From: Pseudarthrobacter sp. NS4
GTDB lineage: Bacteria > Actinomycetota > Actinomycetes > Actinomycetales > Micrococcaceae
NCBI RefSeq assembly: GCF_024758005.1
Contig: NZ_CP103288.1
Location: forward strand, 992,001-1,056,000
DNA length: 64,000 nucleotides
Direction of reading: 5' to 3'
Positions 53,910 through 62,420 of the stretch are shown in pieces (the first letter of the stretch is position 1; every line of letters starts with the position of its first letter). The translations under genes were made by a program, and so were the position numbers. The notes beneath the pieces were generated by a model. That model had not been told where the DNA came from. It was given only the letters and a program-made list of their open reading frames with translations, and made no database searches.

Positions 53910-54029
53910 CTTTGACAGGACATTGGATCTAGGGCAAAGTAGTGCCTGTGGCCTCCACCACGGCCTGCCAGTCCCGGAGCTCCTGATCCTCAAAGGAAGA
54001 GTTCCACACCAGAAAGGTCCACGATCACC

Positions 54030-55028
54030 GTGACCCACGAGCTTCTCACGATCGGGCGCATCAGCGTTGATATCTACCCGAACGATATTGGGGTGGACCT
54101 GGAGGACGTCACGTCCTTTGGGAAATACCTCGGCGGTTCCCCTTCCAATGTGGCTGTCGCCGCTGCCCGGCACGGCCGCCGCACAGGCGTTATTACCCGC
54201 ACCGGGGACGACGCCTTCGGCAACTACCTGCACCGGGAACTGCGCAAGTTCAAGGTCGATGACGCCTTCGTGTCCCCCGTGAAGGAATACCCGACGGCGG
54301 TCACATTCTGCGCCATCAAGCCGCCCGAAGACTTTCCGCTGTACTTCTACGGCCGCTTTCCCACGGCACCGGACCTGCAGATCAAGGCCGACGAACTGGA
54401 CCTGGACGCCATCCGCGACGCCGGGATCTTCTGGTCCACCGTGACCGGCCTGTGCCAGGAGCCCAGCCGGGAGGCCCACATCAGGGCGCACGAGGCACGT
54501 CCCCGGACCGGCCTGGCCGAAGGGCAGTTCACGATCCTTGACCTTGACTACCGGCCCATGTTCTGGGCATCGGAGGAAGAAGCCCGGGCCGAGGTTGCCA
54601 AGGTCCTGCCGCACGTGACCGTTGCAATCGGCAATGACAAGGAATGTGCCGTAGCGGTGGGCGAGGGCACTCCGGACGAGCAGGCCGACAGGCTGCTGGC
54701 CGCGGGCGTCGAGATCGCCGTCGTCAAGCTTGGCCCCGAGGGCGTGATGGCCAAGACCCGCACCGAGCGCGTCGTCTCCGCCCCCGTTCCGGTAGAGACC
54801 GTCAATGGCCTCGGCGCAGGTGACTCCTTCGGCGGCGCCTTCTGCCATGGACTTCTTTCCGGTTGGCCGCTGGCCCAGGTCCTGGATTACGCCAACGCCG
54901 CCGGCGCCATCGTGGCTTCCCGCCTTTCGTGCGCCGACGCTATGCCCACGCCGGACGAGGTCAACTCGCTGCTCGCCGAACGCGGCCGCGCCGTTCCGCA
55001 GCTTGCCACCGAAGGAGCAGCACTGTGA
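54030..55028 (+). CDS. iolC: 5-dehydro-2-deoxygluconokinase
   Basis: 332-residue PfkB/ribokinase-type kinase that phosphorylates 2-deoxy-5-keto-gluconate in inositol catabolism. Features: SFGKYLGGSPSNVAVAAARHG, ITRTGDDAFGNYL, and the active-site GLGAGDSFGGAFCHGLL. The GTG at 54030 follows AGAAAGG. First gene of the operon; its TGA overlaps the next GTG. The operator-like repeat and TTGACA lie upstream. Confidence 0.93.
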   Translation: MTHELLTIGRISVDIYPNDIGVDLEDVTSFGKYLGGSPSNVAVAAARHGRRTGVITRTGDDAFGNYLHRELRKFKVDDAFVSPVKEYPTAVTFCAIKPPEDFPLYFYGRFPTAPDLQIKADELDLDAIRDAGIFWSTVTGLCQEPSREAHIRAHEARPRTGLAEGQFTILDLDYRPMFWASEEEARAEVAKVLPHVTVAIGNDKECAVAVGEGTPDEQADRLLAAGVEIAVVKLGPEGVMAKTRTERVVSAPVPVETVNGLGAGDSFGGAFCHGLLSGWPLAQVLDYANAAGAIVASRLSCADAMPTPDEVNSLLAERGRAVPQLATEGAAL

Positions 55029-55960
55029 CACTTACCCCTATTGCCTCCAACCAGGCACTCAATGACGACCCGCGCCGCTACGAGCACCTGAGCATCATCC
55101 GGCTCGAAGATCCGGAGGCAGTGGCACGCGCGGCCCGGTCGCGCCGCCGCCACCCGGGCGTAAAGTCCGGCCGGCAAAACTTCATCGTGGCGGCAGACCA
55201 CCCGGCCCGTGGCGCCCTCGCCGTCGGAGATGACCCGGTGGCCATGGCAGACCGCCGCCAGCTCCTGGACCGGCTGCAGATTGCCTTGGCGAACCCGGCC
55301 GTTGACGGCGTCCTGGCGTCCCCCGACATCATGGATGACCTCCTGCTGCTCGGGGCGCTTGAGGGCAAACTGGTGTTCGGCTCCATGAACCGCGGCGGCC
55401 TCGCCGGCCTGGTCAACGAATTCGATGACCGGTTCACCGGCCATACCGCAGCAGCCCTGGAGGCCCTCGGGGCGGACGGCGGCAAGATGCTCACCCGCAT
55501 ATGCCTTGGCGATCCGGACACCGTCTCCATGCTGGAAGCCACCGCGAAGGCCATCGACTCGCTGGCCGAGCGCAAGCTGATTGCCATGGTGGAGCCGTTC
55601 CTCTCGATCCGCGAGAACGGGCGGGTGCGCAACGACCTGTCCACCAACGCCGTGATCAAATCCATCGCCATCGCCGAAGGCCTGGGATCCACCAGCGCCT
55701 ATACCTGGATGAAGCTGCCCGTCGTTGCCGGGATGGAACGCGTCATGGCCGCGACCACCATGCCCACCGTGCTGCTGGGCGGCGACCCGGACGGGACCCA
55801 GGACGAGGTCTTCGCGACCTGGCAGGCCGCGCTGGCCCTGCCCGGCGTACAGGGCCTTACCGTGGGCCGCACCCTGCTCTACCCCTCGGACGGGGACGTC
55901 GCCGGCGCCGTCGCCACGGCTGCCTCGCTCCTTCACCACACCACTGAAGTATCGGAGTAA
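55025..55960 (+). CDS. (beta/alpha)8 aldolase-like protein of the inositol cluster (Cgl0159-like)
   Basis: 311-residue barrel protein, the usual second gene after iolC in Corynebacterium and Arthrobacter clusters. Features: GRQNFIVAADHPARGALAVGD in parts, DGVLASPDIMDDLLLLGALEG, GADGGKMLTRI, AYTWMKLPVVAGMERVM and VGRTLLYPSDGDVA. It resembles class I aldolases and is probably the cleaving enzyme for 2-deoxy-5-keto-gluconate-6-phosphate, the IolJ step, since no IolJ is present. The lysine in WMKLPV could be the Schiff-base residue. The GTG start overlaps iolC's stop. Confidence 0.8.
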   Translation: MTLTPIASNQALNDDPRRYEHLSIIRLEDPEAVARAARSRRRHPGVKSGRQNFIVAADHPARGALAVGDDPVAMADRRQLLDRLQIALANPAVDGVLASPDIMDDLLLLGALEGKLVFGSMNRGGLAGLVNEFDDRFTGHTAAALEALGADGGKMLTRICLGDPDTVSMLEATAKAIDSLAERKLIAMVEPFLSIRENGRVRNDLSTNAVIKSIAIAEGLGSTSAYTWMKLPVVAGMERVMAATTMPTVLLGGDPDGTQDEVFATWQAALALPGVQGLTVGRTLLYPSDGDVAGAVATAASLLHHTTEVSE

Positions 55961-55966
55961 CCTCCC

Positions 55967-57940
55967 ATGGGAACTGCAACGCGCAGAATGACGGTGGCAC
56001 AGGCCGTCGTTGAATACCTTTCCAAGCAGTACACGGTGGACCAGGTGGGCGACCGGGAATACCGCGAACGCCTGATCCCCGGCACATTCGGCATCTTCGG
56101 CCACGGCAACGTGGCAGGTGTGGGCCAGGCCCTGAAGCAGTACCAGCAGCTGGATCCCGCCATCATGCCCTACTACCAGGGCCGCAACGAGCAGGCCCAG
56201 GTCCACCAGGCGGTGGGGTACGCCCGGCATACCCGCCGCCGCCAGACCTTCGCCATCAGCACCTCGATTGGTCCCGGGTCCTCGAACCTGCTGACCGGTG
56301 CCGCGCTGGCCACCACCAACCGGCTGCCGGTCCTGTTGTTGCCGAGCGACACCTTCGCCACCCGCGCCGCAGACCCGGTGCTGCAGCAGCTGGAGCAGCC
56401 CTACGCCTACGACCTCACGGTCAATGACGCCTTCCGGCCGCTGTCCAGGTTCTTTGACCGCGTCAACCGGCCCGAGCAGCTGTTCTCGGCGTTCCACCAC
56501 GGGCTCCGGGTCCTGACGGACCCCGCAGAGACCGGTGCGGTCACCATTTCGCTGCCACAGGACGTCCAGGCCGAGGCCTTCGACGTCCCGGCGGAGTTTT
56601 TGGCCGAGCGTGAGTGGCGTATTCGCCGCCCGGACGCGGACGACGACGACATCCGGCGCGCCGCCGACGCCATCCGGGCCGCAAGGCGGCCGCTGATCAT
56701 CGCCGGTGGCGGTGTCCTGTACGCGTATGCAAACGAGGAACTCGCCAGGTTCGTCGAGCTGACCGGCATCCCGGTGGGCAACACCCAGGCCGGCGTCGGC
56801 GTGCTGCCCTGGGACCATCCGTTCTCCCTGGGAGCCATTGGTTCCACGGGTACGACGGCGGCGAACGCCATCGCTGCCGAGGCGGACCTGATCATTGGCA
56901 TCGGCACGCGGTACGAGGACTTCACCACCGCCTCCCGGACCGCTTTCCAGAACCCCGACGTGAAGTTCATCAACATCAACGTCGCCCCGATCGATGCGTA
57001 CAAGCACGGCACCACGCTGCCGATCGTGGCAGACGCCCGGAAGGCGCTGGTGAAGCTGAATGAGGCACTGGGCGGCTACCGCGTCGGCGCCGACCTTGAG
57101 GAGCAGGTGTCGGCCGAGAAGAAGCGCTGGGACGCCACCGTGGACGAGGCATTCGACACCCGGCACACCCCGCTGCCGGCACAGAACGAGATCATTGGCG
57201 CCACCAACCGGGCCATGGACGCCCGTGACGTGGTGATCTGCGCGGCCGGTTCACTGCCCGGGGACCTGCACAAGATGTGGCGCGTCCGGGACCCCTTCGG
57301 CTACCACGTCGAATATGCATACTCCTGCATGGGCTACGAAATTCCCGGCGGGCTGGGCGTCAAGCGCGCAGCCCTTGCGGAAGCGGTGGCAAGTACGACG
57401 GCGGCTGGTGGGGGCCGCGCGGACGTGCGGGACGTCGTCGTGATGGTGGGGGATGGCTCCTACCTGATGATGCACACCGAACTGGTCACCGCCGTCGCCG
57501 AACGCATCAAGCTGATCGTGGTCCTGATCCAGAACCACGGCTACGCCTCCATCGGCTCGCTCTCCGAGTCCCTCGGTTCACAGCGCTTCGGCACCCAGTA
57601 CCGGTCGCTCAATGAGGAACAGCACAGCTTCGACGAAGGTGAAACCCTTCCGGTTGACCTGGCCCTGAACGCCGAATCCCTCGGCGTGAAGGTCATCCGG
57701 ATCGAGCCGGGGGAGAAGGCCATCGCCGAGCTCGAACAGGCCATCCGTGACGCCAAAGCCGCACCGGAGCGCGGCGGACCCATCCTGATCCACGTCGAGT
57801 CCGACCCGCTCCTGGACGCCCCCAGCTCCGAATCATGGTGGGACGTTCCCGTCTCCCAGGTATCCGAACTGGACTCCACCCAGCAGGCCTACCAGACCTA
57901 CACCGACCACAAGTCCCGCCAGCGCAAACTGCTCGGCTGA
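55967..57940 (+). CDS. iolD: 3D-(3,5/4)-trihydroxycyclohexane-1,2-dione hydrolase
   Basis: 657-residue thiamine diphosphate enzyme that opens the inositol ring product to 5-deoxy-glucuronate. Features: GHGNVAGVGQAL, YYQGRNEQAQVHQAVGYAR with the ThDP Glu, TSIGPGSSNLLTGAA, and the cofactor site VVMVGDGSYLMMHTEL to NHGYASIG. Six bp after the aldolase-like gene. Its product is the normal substrate of IolB, which is not recognisable in this cluster. Confidence 0.95.
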   Translation: MGTATRRMTVAQAVVEYLSKQYTVDQVGDREYRERLIPGTFGIFGHGNVAGVGQALKQYQQLDPAIMPYYQGRNEQAQVHQAVGYARHTRRRQTFAISTSIGPGSSNLLTGAALATTNRLPVLLLPSDTFATRAADPVLQQLEQPYAYDLTVNDAFRPLSRFFDRVNRPEQLFSAFHHGLRVLTDPAETGAVTISLPQDVQAEAFDVPAEFLAEREWRIRRPDADDDDIRRAADAIRAARRPLIIAGGGVLYAYANEELARFVELTGIPVGNTQAGVGVLPWDHPFSLGAIGSTGTTAANAIAAEADLIIGIGTRYEDFTTASRTAFQNPDVKFININVAPIDAYKHGTTLPIVADARKALVKLNEALGGYRVGADLEEQVSAEKKRWDATVDEAFDTRHTPLPAQNEIIGATNRAMDARDVVICAAGSLPGDLHKMWRVRDPFGYHVEYAYSCMGYEIPGGLGVKRAALAEAVASTTAAGGGRADVRDVVVMVGDGSYLMMHTELVTAVAERIKLIVVLIQNHGYASIGSLSESLGSQRFGTQYRSLNEEQHSFDEGETLPVDLALNAESLGVKVIRIEPGEKAIAELEQAIRDAKAAPERGGPILIHVESDPLLDAPSSESWWDVPVSQVSELDSTQQAYQTYTDHKSRQRKLLG

Positions 57941-57973
57941 CGCCGCCCTTTCCACCACTCAAGGAAGAGTCCC

Positions 57974-59485
57974 ATGACTGCCACCACCGAGACCACCGTC
58001 ATCAACCACTTCATCAATGGCGCCGAAACTGCCGGCGCGGGCGGGCGCACCACGTCCGTCTATAACCCTGCCACCGGCCAGGTCAGCGCAGAACTGCGCC
58101 TGGCCAACCGCGCCGACCTGGACGCCACCGTGGCCGCTGCCCGCAAGGCGGCCGATACTTGGGGCGATATCTCCCTGGCCAAGCGCACCGCGGTGCTGTT
58201 CAAGTTCCGCGAACTCGTCGCCGCCCACGTGGACGACCTCGCCGCCCTGATTACCGCCGAACACGGCAAGGTCATCTCCGACGCCAAGGGCGAAATTGGC
58301 CGCGGCCTGGAAGTCATCGAATACGCCTGCGGCATCCCCACGCTGCTCAAGGGCGACTACTCGGACCAGGTCTCCACCGGCATCGACGTGTTCAACTTCC
58401 GTGAACCCCTTGGCGTGGTGGCCGGCATCACCCCGTTCAACTTCCCGGTGATGGTGCCGCTGTGGATGGCGCCGATGGCGATCGCCACGGGCAACGCCTT
58501 CATCCTCAAGCCCTCCGAGCGGGACCCCTCCGCCTCCATGCTCCTGGCCAAGCTGTGGAAGGACGCCGGTCTGCCCGATGGGGTGTTCCAGGTCCTGCAC
58601 GGCGACAAGGAAACCGTTGACGGGCTCCTGACCCACCCTGACGTGGACGGCATCTCCTTCGTCGGCTCCACGCCGATCGCCCAGTACGTCCACGAAACCG
58701 CCACGAAGCACGGCAAGCGCGTCCAGGCCCTGGGCGGTGCGAAGAACCACGCCATCGTCATGCCCGACGCGGACCTGGACAACGCCGCCGACCACCTGGC
58801 CGCCGCAGCCTTTGGTTCCGCAGGGGAGCGGTGCATGGCCATCTCCGTTGCCGTCGCCGTCGGAGACGCCGCGGACCTGATCGTCAAGAAGGTCGAAGAG
58901 CGCGCCCTGGCCGTGAAGGTCAACAACGGGACCGCTCCTGAGGCAGAGATGGGCCCGGTCATCACCCCGGCCTCCAAGGAGCGCATCGTCAGGATCGTCA
59001 CGGAAGCAGAAGCCGCCGGCGCGGCCATGGTGGTTGACGGCCGCGACCTCGTGGTCCCCGGCCACGAGGACGGCTTTTGGGTTGGTCCCACCGTGATCGA
59101 CCACGTCAAAACCGGAATGACTGCCTACACCGAGGAAATCTTCGGTCCCGTCCTCGTCGTGGTCCGCGTGGACAGCCTGGAAGACGGCATCAACCTCATC
59201 AACGCCAACCCCTACGGCAACGGGACCGCCATCTTCACCTCCTCCGGCGCCCACGCGCGCAAGTTCCAGCGCTCCGTCACCGTAGGCATGATCGGGATCA
59301 ACGTGCCCTTGCCCGTCCCGGTGGCTTACCACTCCTTCGGCGGTTGGAAAGCCTCGCTGTTTGGCGACAAGCACATCTACGGCCCCGAAGGCGTGTCCTT
59401 CTACACCCGCGGCAAGGTCATCACCTCCCGCTGGCCCGAACCCACCCACGCCTCCGGCGCCTCCTACAACTTCCCGTCCAACTAG
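57974..59485 (+). CDS. iolA: methylmalonate-semialdehyde dehydrogenase (acylating)
   Basis: 503-residue aldehyde dehydrogenase that converts malonate semialdehyde or methylmalonate semialdehyde and CoA to acetyl- or propionyl-CoA. Features: ITPFNFPVMVPLWM, SERDPSASM, VGSTPIAQYVHETA, and catalytic Cys in GSAGERCMAISVAVAVG. Also used in valine and inositol breakdown, called mmsA or iolA. ATG after AAGGAAGAGTCCC. Confidence 0.94.
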   Translation: MTATTETTVINHFINGAETAGAGGRTTSVYNPATGQVSAELRLANRADLDATVAAARKAADTWGDISLAKRTAVLFKFRELVAAHVDDLAALITAEHGKVISDAKGEIGRGLEVIEYACGIPTLLKGDYSDQVSTGIDVFNFREPLGVVAGITPFNFPVMVPLWMAPMAIATGNAFILKPSERDPSASMLLAKLWKDAGLPDGVFQVLHGDKETVDGLLTHPDVDGISFVGSTPIAQYVHETATKHGKRVQALGGAKNHAIVMPDADLDNAADHLAAAAFGSAGERCMAISVAVAVGDAADLIVKKVEERALAVKVNNGTAPEAEMGPVITPASKERIVRIVTEAEAAGAAMVVDGRDLVVPGHEDGFWVGPTVIDHVKTGMTAYTEEIFGPVLVVVRVDSLEDGINLINANPYGNGTAIFTSSGAHARKFQRSVTVGMIGINVPLPVPVAYHSFGGWKASLFGDKHIYGPEGVSFYTRGKVITSRWPEPTHASGASYNFPSN

Positions 59486-59562
59486 TCCCCACTGCCGCCC
59501 TCGCCCCCGCCCAGGAACCCTGCCGGGCGGGCCCCACCAGCAAAGAGAAAGACAACGCTGTC

Positions 59563-60474
59563 ATGACTGAGAACAAGCTGATCATCGGCACCGCTCCGGA
59601 CTCCTGGGGTGTCTGGTTCCCTGACGATCCCAAGCAGACCCCGTGGGAGCGCTTCCTGGACGAGGTGGCGGAATCCGGCTATAAGTGGATTGAGCTTGGC
59701 CCTTACGGCTACCTTCCCACCGATCCCGCGCGGCTGGCGGAGGAATTGAAGCAGCGCGACCTAAAGGTCACCGCCGGCACGGTGTTCACCGCCTTCCATC
59801 GCGGGCTTGACCAGTGGGAGACCGCCTGGGAGCCGGCCCGCAAGGTGGCCGAACTCACGGCAGCCTTGGGCGGCGAGCACATCGTGGTCATCCCGGCCAT
59901 GTGGCGTGACGACGTTACGGGCGAGGCAGTGGAAAGCGGCACGCTGAGCGACAAAGCCTGGAGCGACTTGTTTACCGGCCACAACCGCCTGGGCAAGACC
60001 CTGCTGGAGGACTTTGGGCTGAAGCAGCAGTTCCATTCGCACGCCGATTCACACGTGGGTGCCCAGGAGGACATCGAAACGCTGCTCGGCGCAACGGATC
60101 CGAAGTACCTGAACCTGTGCCTGGACACCGGCCATGCCGAATACTGCGGTGCTTCCAGCCTGGAGCTGATCAAGAACTACCCGGACCGGATCGGCTACCT
60201 GCACCTGAAGCAGATCAACCCGGAGATCCTCAAGAAGGTCAACGAGGAAAACATGACCTGGGCCGCAGCCAACCTGGCCGGCGTGATGACCGAGCCGCCG
60301 AACGGACTGCCAGACCTGCGCGCCGTCATCGAAGCCGTGGAAGCGCTGGACCGCCCGATCTTCGGCATCGTGGAGCAGGACATGTACCCCGTCGCCTTCG
60401 ACGTTCCCATGCCCATCGCCAAGCGCACCCGCAACTACCTGCTGTCCTGCGGTTCCCGCACCGCCGTCAGCTGA
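59563..60474 (+). CDS. iolE: inosose dehydratase-type TIM-barrel protein
   Basis: 303-residue AP-endonuclease-2/xylose-isomerase-like barrel. Features: IIGTAPDSWGVWF, KWIELGPYGYLPTD, FHSHADSHVG, CLDTGHAEYCG, GYLHLKQINPEIL. IolE removes water from 2-keto-inositol to form the diketone substrate of IolD, and the metal ligands (Glu, Asp, His) fit. The ATG at 59563 is the family start; the frame is open upstream through iolA's end but without similarity. A sugar-isomerase function is possible. Confidence 0.88.
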   Translation: MTENKLIIGTAPDSWGVWFPDDPKQTPWERFLDEVAESGYKWIELGPYGYLPTDPARLAEELKQRDLKVTAGTVFTAFHRGLDQWETAWEPARKVAELTAALGGEHIVVIPAMWRDDVTGEAVESGTLSDKAWSDLFTGHNRLGKTLLEDFGLKQQFHSHADSHVGAQEDIETLLGATDPKYLNLCLDTGHAEYCGASSLELIKNYPDRIGYLHLKQINPEILKKVNEENMTWAAANLAGVMTEPPNGLPDLRAVIEAVEALDRPIFGIVEQDMYPVAFDVPMPIAKRTRNYLLSCGSRTAVS

Positions 60475-60508
60475 CCGCATCCGTTTACAGACACCGAAGG
60501 ACGAAACA

Positions 60509-61522
60509 ATGACTGAAACCCTCCGCGTAGCCGTTATCGGCGCAGGGCGCATGGGCGCCGACCACATCCAGCGCCTCCACAAGCGCATCCACGGAGCCGA
60601 AGTTGCCGCCGTCGTTGACGTGGACCTGGCCCGTGCACAGGCCGCCATCGAGGGCATTCCGGGCGCTGTTGCCCTGGCCGACGCCGAGGAAGCCCTTAAC
60701 AACGGCGACGTCAATGCGGTACTGATTGCCACCCCCGGCTTCCTGCACGAGGACATCCTGCTGAAGGCGCTCGCCAAGGACATCCCGATCCTCTGCGAAA
60801 AGCCGCTGACCCCGGACGCCGAATCCTCCTGGAACGTTGTCCAGGCCGAGGTGGCTTTGGGCCGCAAGCGCATCCAGGTGGGCTTCATGCGCCGCTTCGA
60901 CGCCGAATATGCGGCGCTCGGCCAAATCATCCGCGACCACGAGCTGGGCGAGCTGCTCATGCTGCACCACCAGCACCGCAACCCCACCACGCCGGTTGGC
61001 TTCACGAACGAAATGCTGATCCACGACTCCGTGGTGCACGAGTTTGATGCCATCCGCTTCTTCACGGGCGAGGAAATCACCAGCATCCAGGTCCGCCTGG
61101 GCAAGGCCACCAGGAACGCCCCGGCCGGCCAGCACGATCCACAGCACGTCCTGATCGAGACCGAATCGGGCGTCCTGGCCGACGTTGAGATTTATGTCAA
61201 CGCCAAGTTCGGCTATGAAGTGGCTACCCAGGCATCCTTCGAAGAAGGCGTCGTCAGCATCGGCGGCGACAAGGGTCCCTACACCCGCAGCGCCGGCCGC
61301 TGGGGCGGAAACATCACCCCCGGCTTCGAGGAGCGTTTCGGCGCGGCGTACGACGTCGAAATCCAGTCATGGGTAGACGCGGCACGTAAGGGCGAAATTG
61401 GCGGCCCCTCCGCCTGGGACGGCTACGCCACTGCAGCCTGCTGCGAAGCGGGCGTCGAAGCACAGAAGAACGGCGAAAAGGTCGCTGTAAAGCTGGCCAC
61501 AAAGCCCGACCTCTACAAGTAG
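60509..61522 (+). CDS. iolG: myo-inositol 2-dehydrogenase
   Basis: 337-residue GFO/IDH/MocA oxidoreductase that oxidises myo-inositol to 2-keto-inositol, first step of the pathway. NAD site VIGAGRMGADHI at residues 9-20, EKPLTPDAESSW with the catalytic Lys, then the conserved NEMLIHDSVVHEFDAIRFF with Asp and His of the active site. ATG after GAAGGACGAAACA, 34 bp after iolE. Confidence 0.94.
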   Translation: MTETLRVAVIGAGRMGADHIQRLHKRIHGAEVAAVVDVDLARAQAAIEGIPGAVALADAEEALNNGDVNAVLIATPGFLHEDILLKALAKDIPILCEKPLTPDAESSWNVVQAEVALGRKRIQVGFMRRFDAEYAALGQIIRDHELGELLMLHHQHRNPTTPVGFTNEMLIHDSVVHEFDAIRFFTGEEITSIQVRLGKATRNAPAGQHDPQHVLIETESGVLADVEIYVNAKFGYEVATQASFEEGVVSIGGDKGPYTRSAGRWGGNITPGFEERFGAAYDVEIQSWVDAARKGEIGGPSAWDGYATAACCEAGVEAQKNGEKVAVKLATKPDLYK

Positions 61523-61544
61523 CCACCCGGAGGAGTCTTTTCCC

Positions 61545-62420
61545 TTGAAAATCGCACTTGATCCTACGCCGTTCCACCACACCCACAGCCTGCTTGAGTT
61601 CCCTAAGGTGGTTGCGGACCTTGGCTACAAATACATGCAGATGACTCCGCACGCGGACTTCATCCCCTTCTACAACCACCCCAAAGCAGACGATGAACTG
61701 GTAGGCCAGCTGAGCAAGGCCTGCAAGGATGCGGGAATCGAAATCGCCTCAGTCTTGCCGGTGCTCCGCTGGTCCGGACCCGACGAGGACGCCCGCGAGG
61801 CAGCGGTCCGCTACTGGAAGCGTGCCATCCAGATCACGGTGGACCTCGGTGTCGGCACCATCAACACCGAGTTCAGCGGCAGGCCGGAAAAAGCCGAAGA
61901 GTCCGAGCAGGCCTTCTACCGTTCCATGGAGGAACTGCTGCCGATCATCGAGCGTGAGGGCATCGACCTGCTGATCGACCCGCACCCGGACGACTTCGTG
62001 GAGGAAGGCCTCGCCGCCATCCGCATGATCCGCGGGCTCAACTCGAAGAACGTTGGCATGGTGTACGTGGCCTCGCACAGCTTCCACATGAAGAACGCGC
62101 CGCTGGACATCATGCGGGCGGCGGGGGACAGGTTGCGGCTGGTCCACGTGGCCGACACCATGAACCACCATGCCTCGCACGGGCTCCGTTACATCACCAA
62201 CCCGCCGGGCAACCCCGTCCGTGTCCACCAGCACCTGAAAATCGGCGACGGCGACGTCAACTGGGACGAGTTCTTCGGCGGCCTGAAGGAAATCGGCTTC
62301 CTGGACCGGGACGATACCGTCATGGTTTCCAGCGTCTTCGCCGAGGACGAAAACGCGGAGGACGTCTCCCGATACCAGCTGGAGACCATGCAGCAGTATG
62401 TCCGGAAGGCCAATGCATGA
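61545..62420 (+). CDS. iolH: TIM-barrel sugar isomerase/epimerase of the inositol cluster
   Basis: 291-residue AP-endonuclease-2-type barrel, similar to Corynebacterium IolH. Features: KIALDPTPFHHTHSLLEFPKVV, MTPHADFIPFYNHPKADD, LLIDPHPDDFVEEGLAAIR, VYVASHSFHMKNAP, LVHVADTMNHHASHG. It probably isomerises inositols or inososes, a role still not settled in the family. The start is TTG with GGAGGAG eight bases before. Its TGA overlaps the transporter's ATG. Confidence 0.85.
   Translation: MKIALDPTPFHHTHSLLEFPKVVADLGYKYMQMTPHADFIPFYNHPKADDELVGQLSKACKDAGIEIASVLPVLRWSGPDEDAREAAVRYWKRAIQITVDLGVGTINTEFSGRPEKAEESEQAFYRSMEELLPIIEREGIDLLIDPHPDDFVEEGLAAIRMIRGLNSKNVGMVYVASHSFHMKNAPLDIMRAAGDRLRLVHVADTMNHHASHGLRYITNPPGNPVRVHQHLKIGDGDVNWDEFFGGLKEIGFLDRDDTVMVSSVFAEDENAEDVSRYQLETMQQYVRKANA

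Noticed and set aside
54887..57166. A 759-codon minus-strand frame opposite iolC, the aldolase and iolD
   Set aside because: Same shadow effect; no ribosome site and no recognisable fold.
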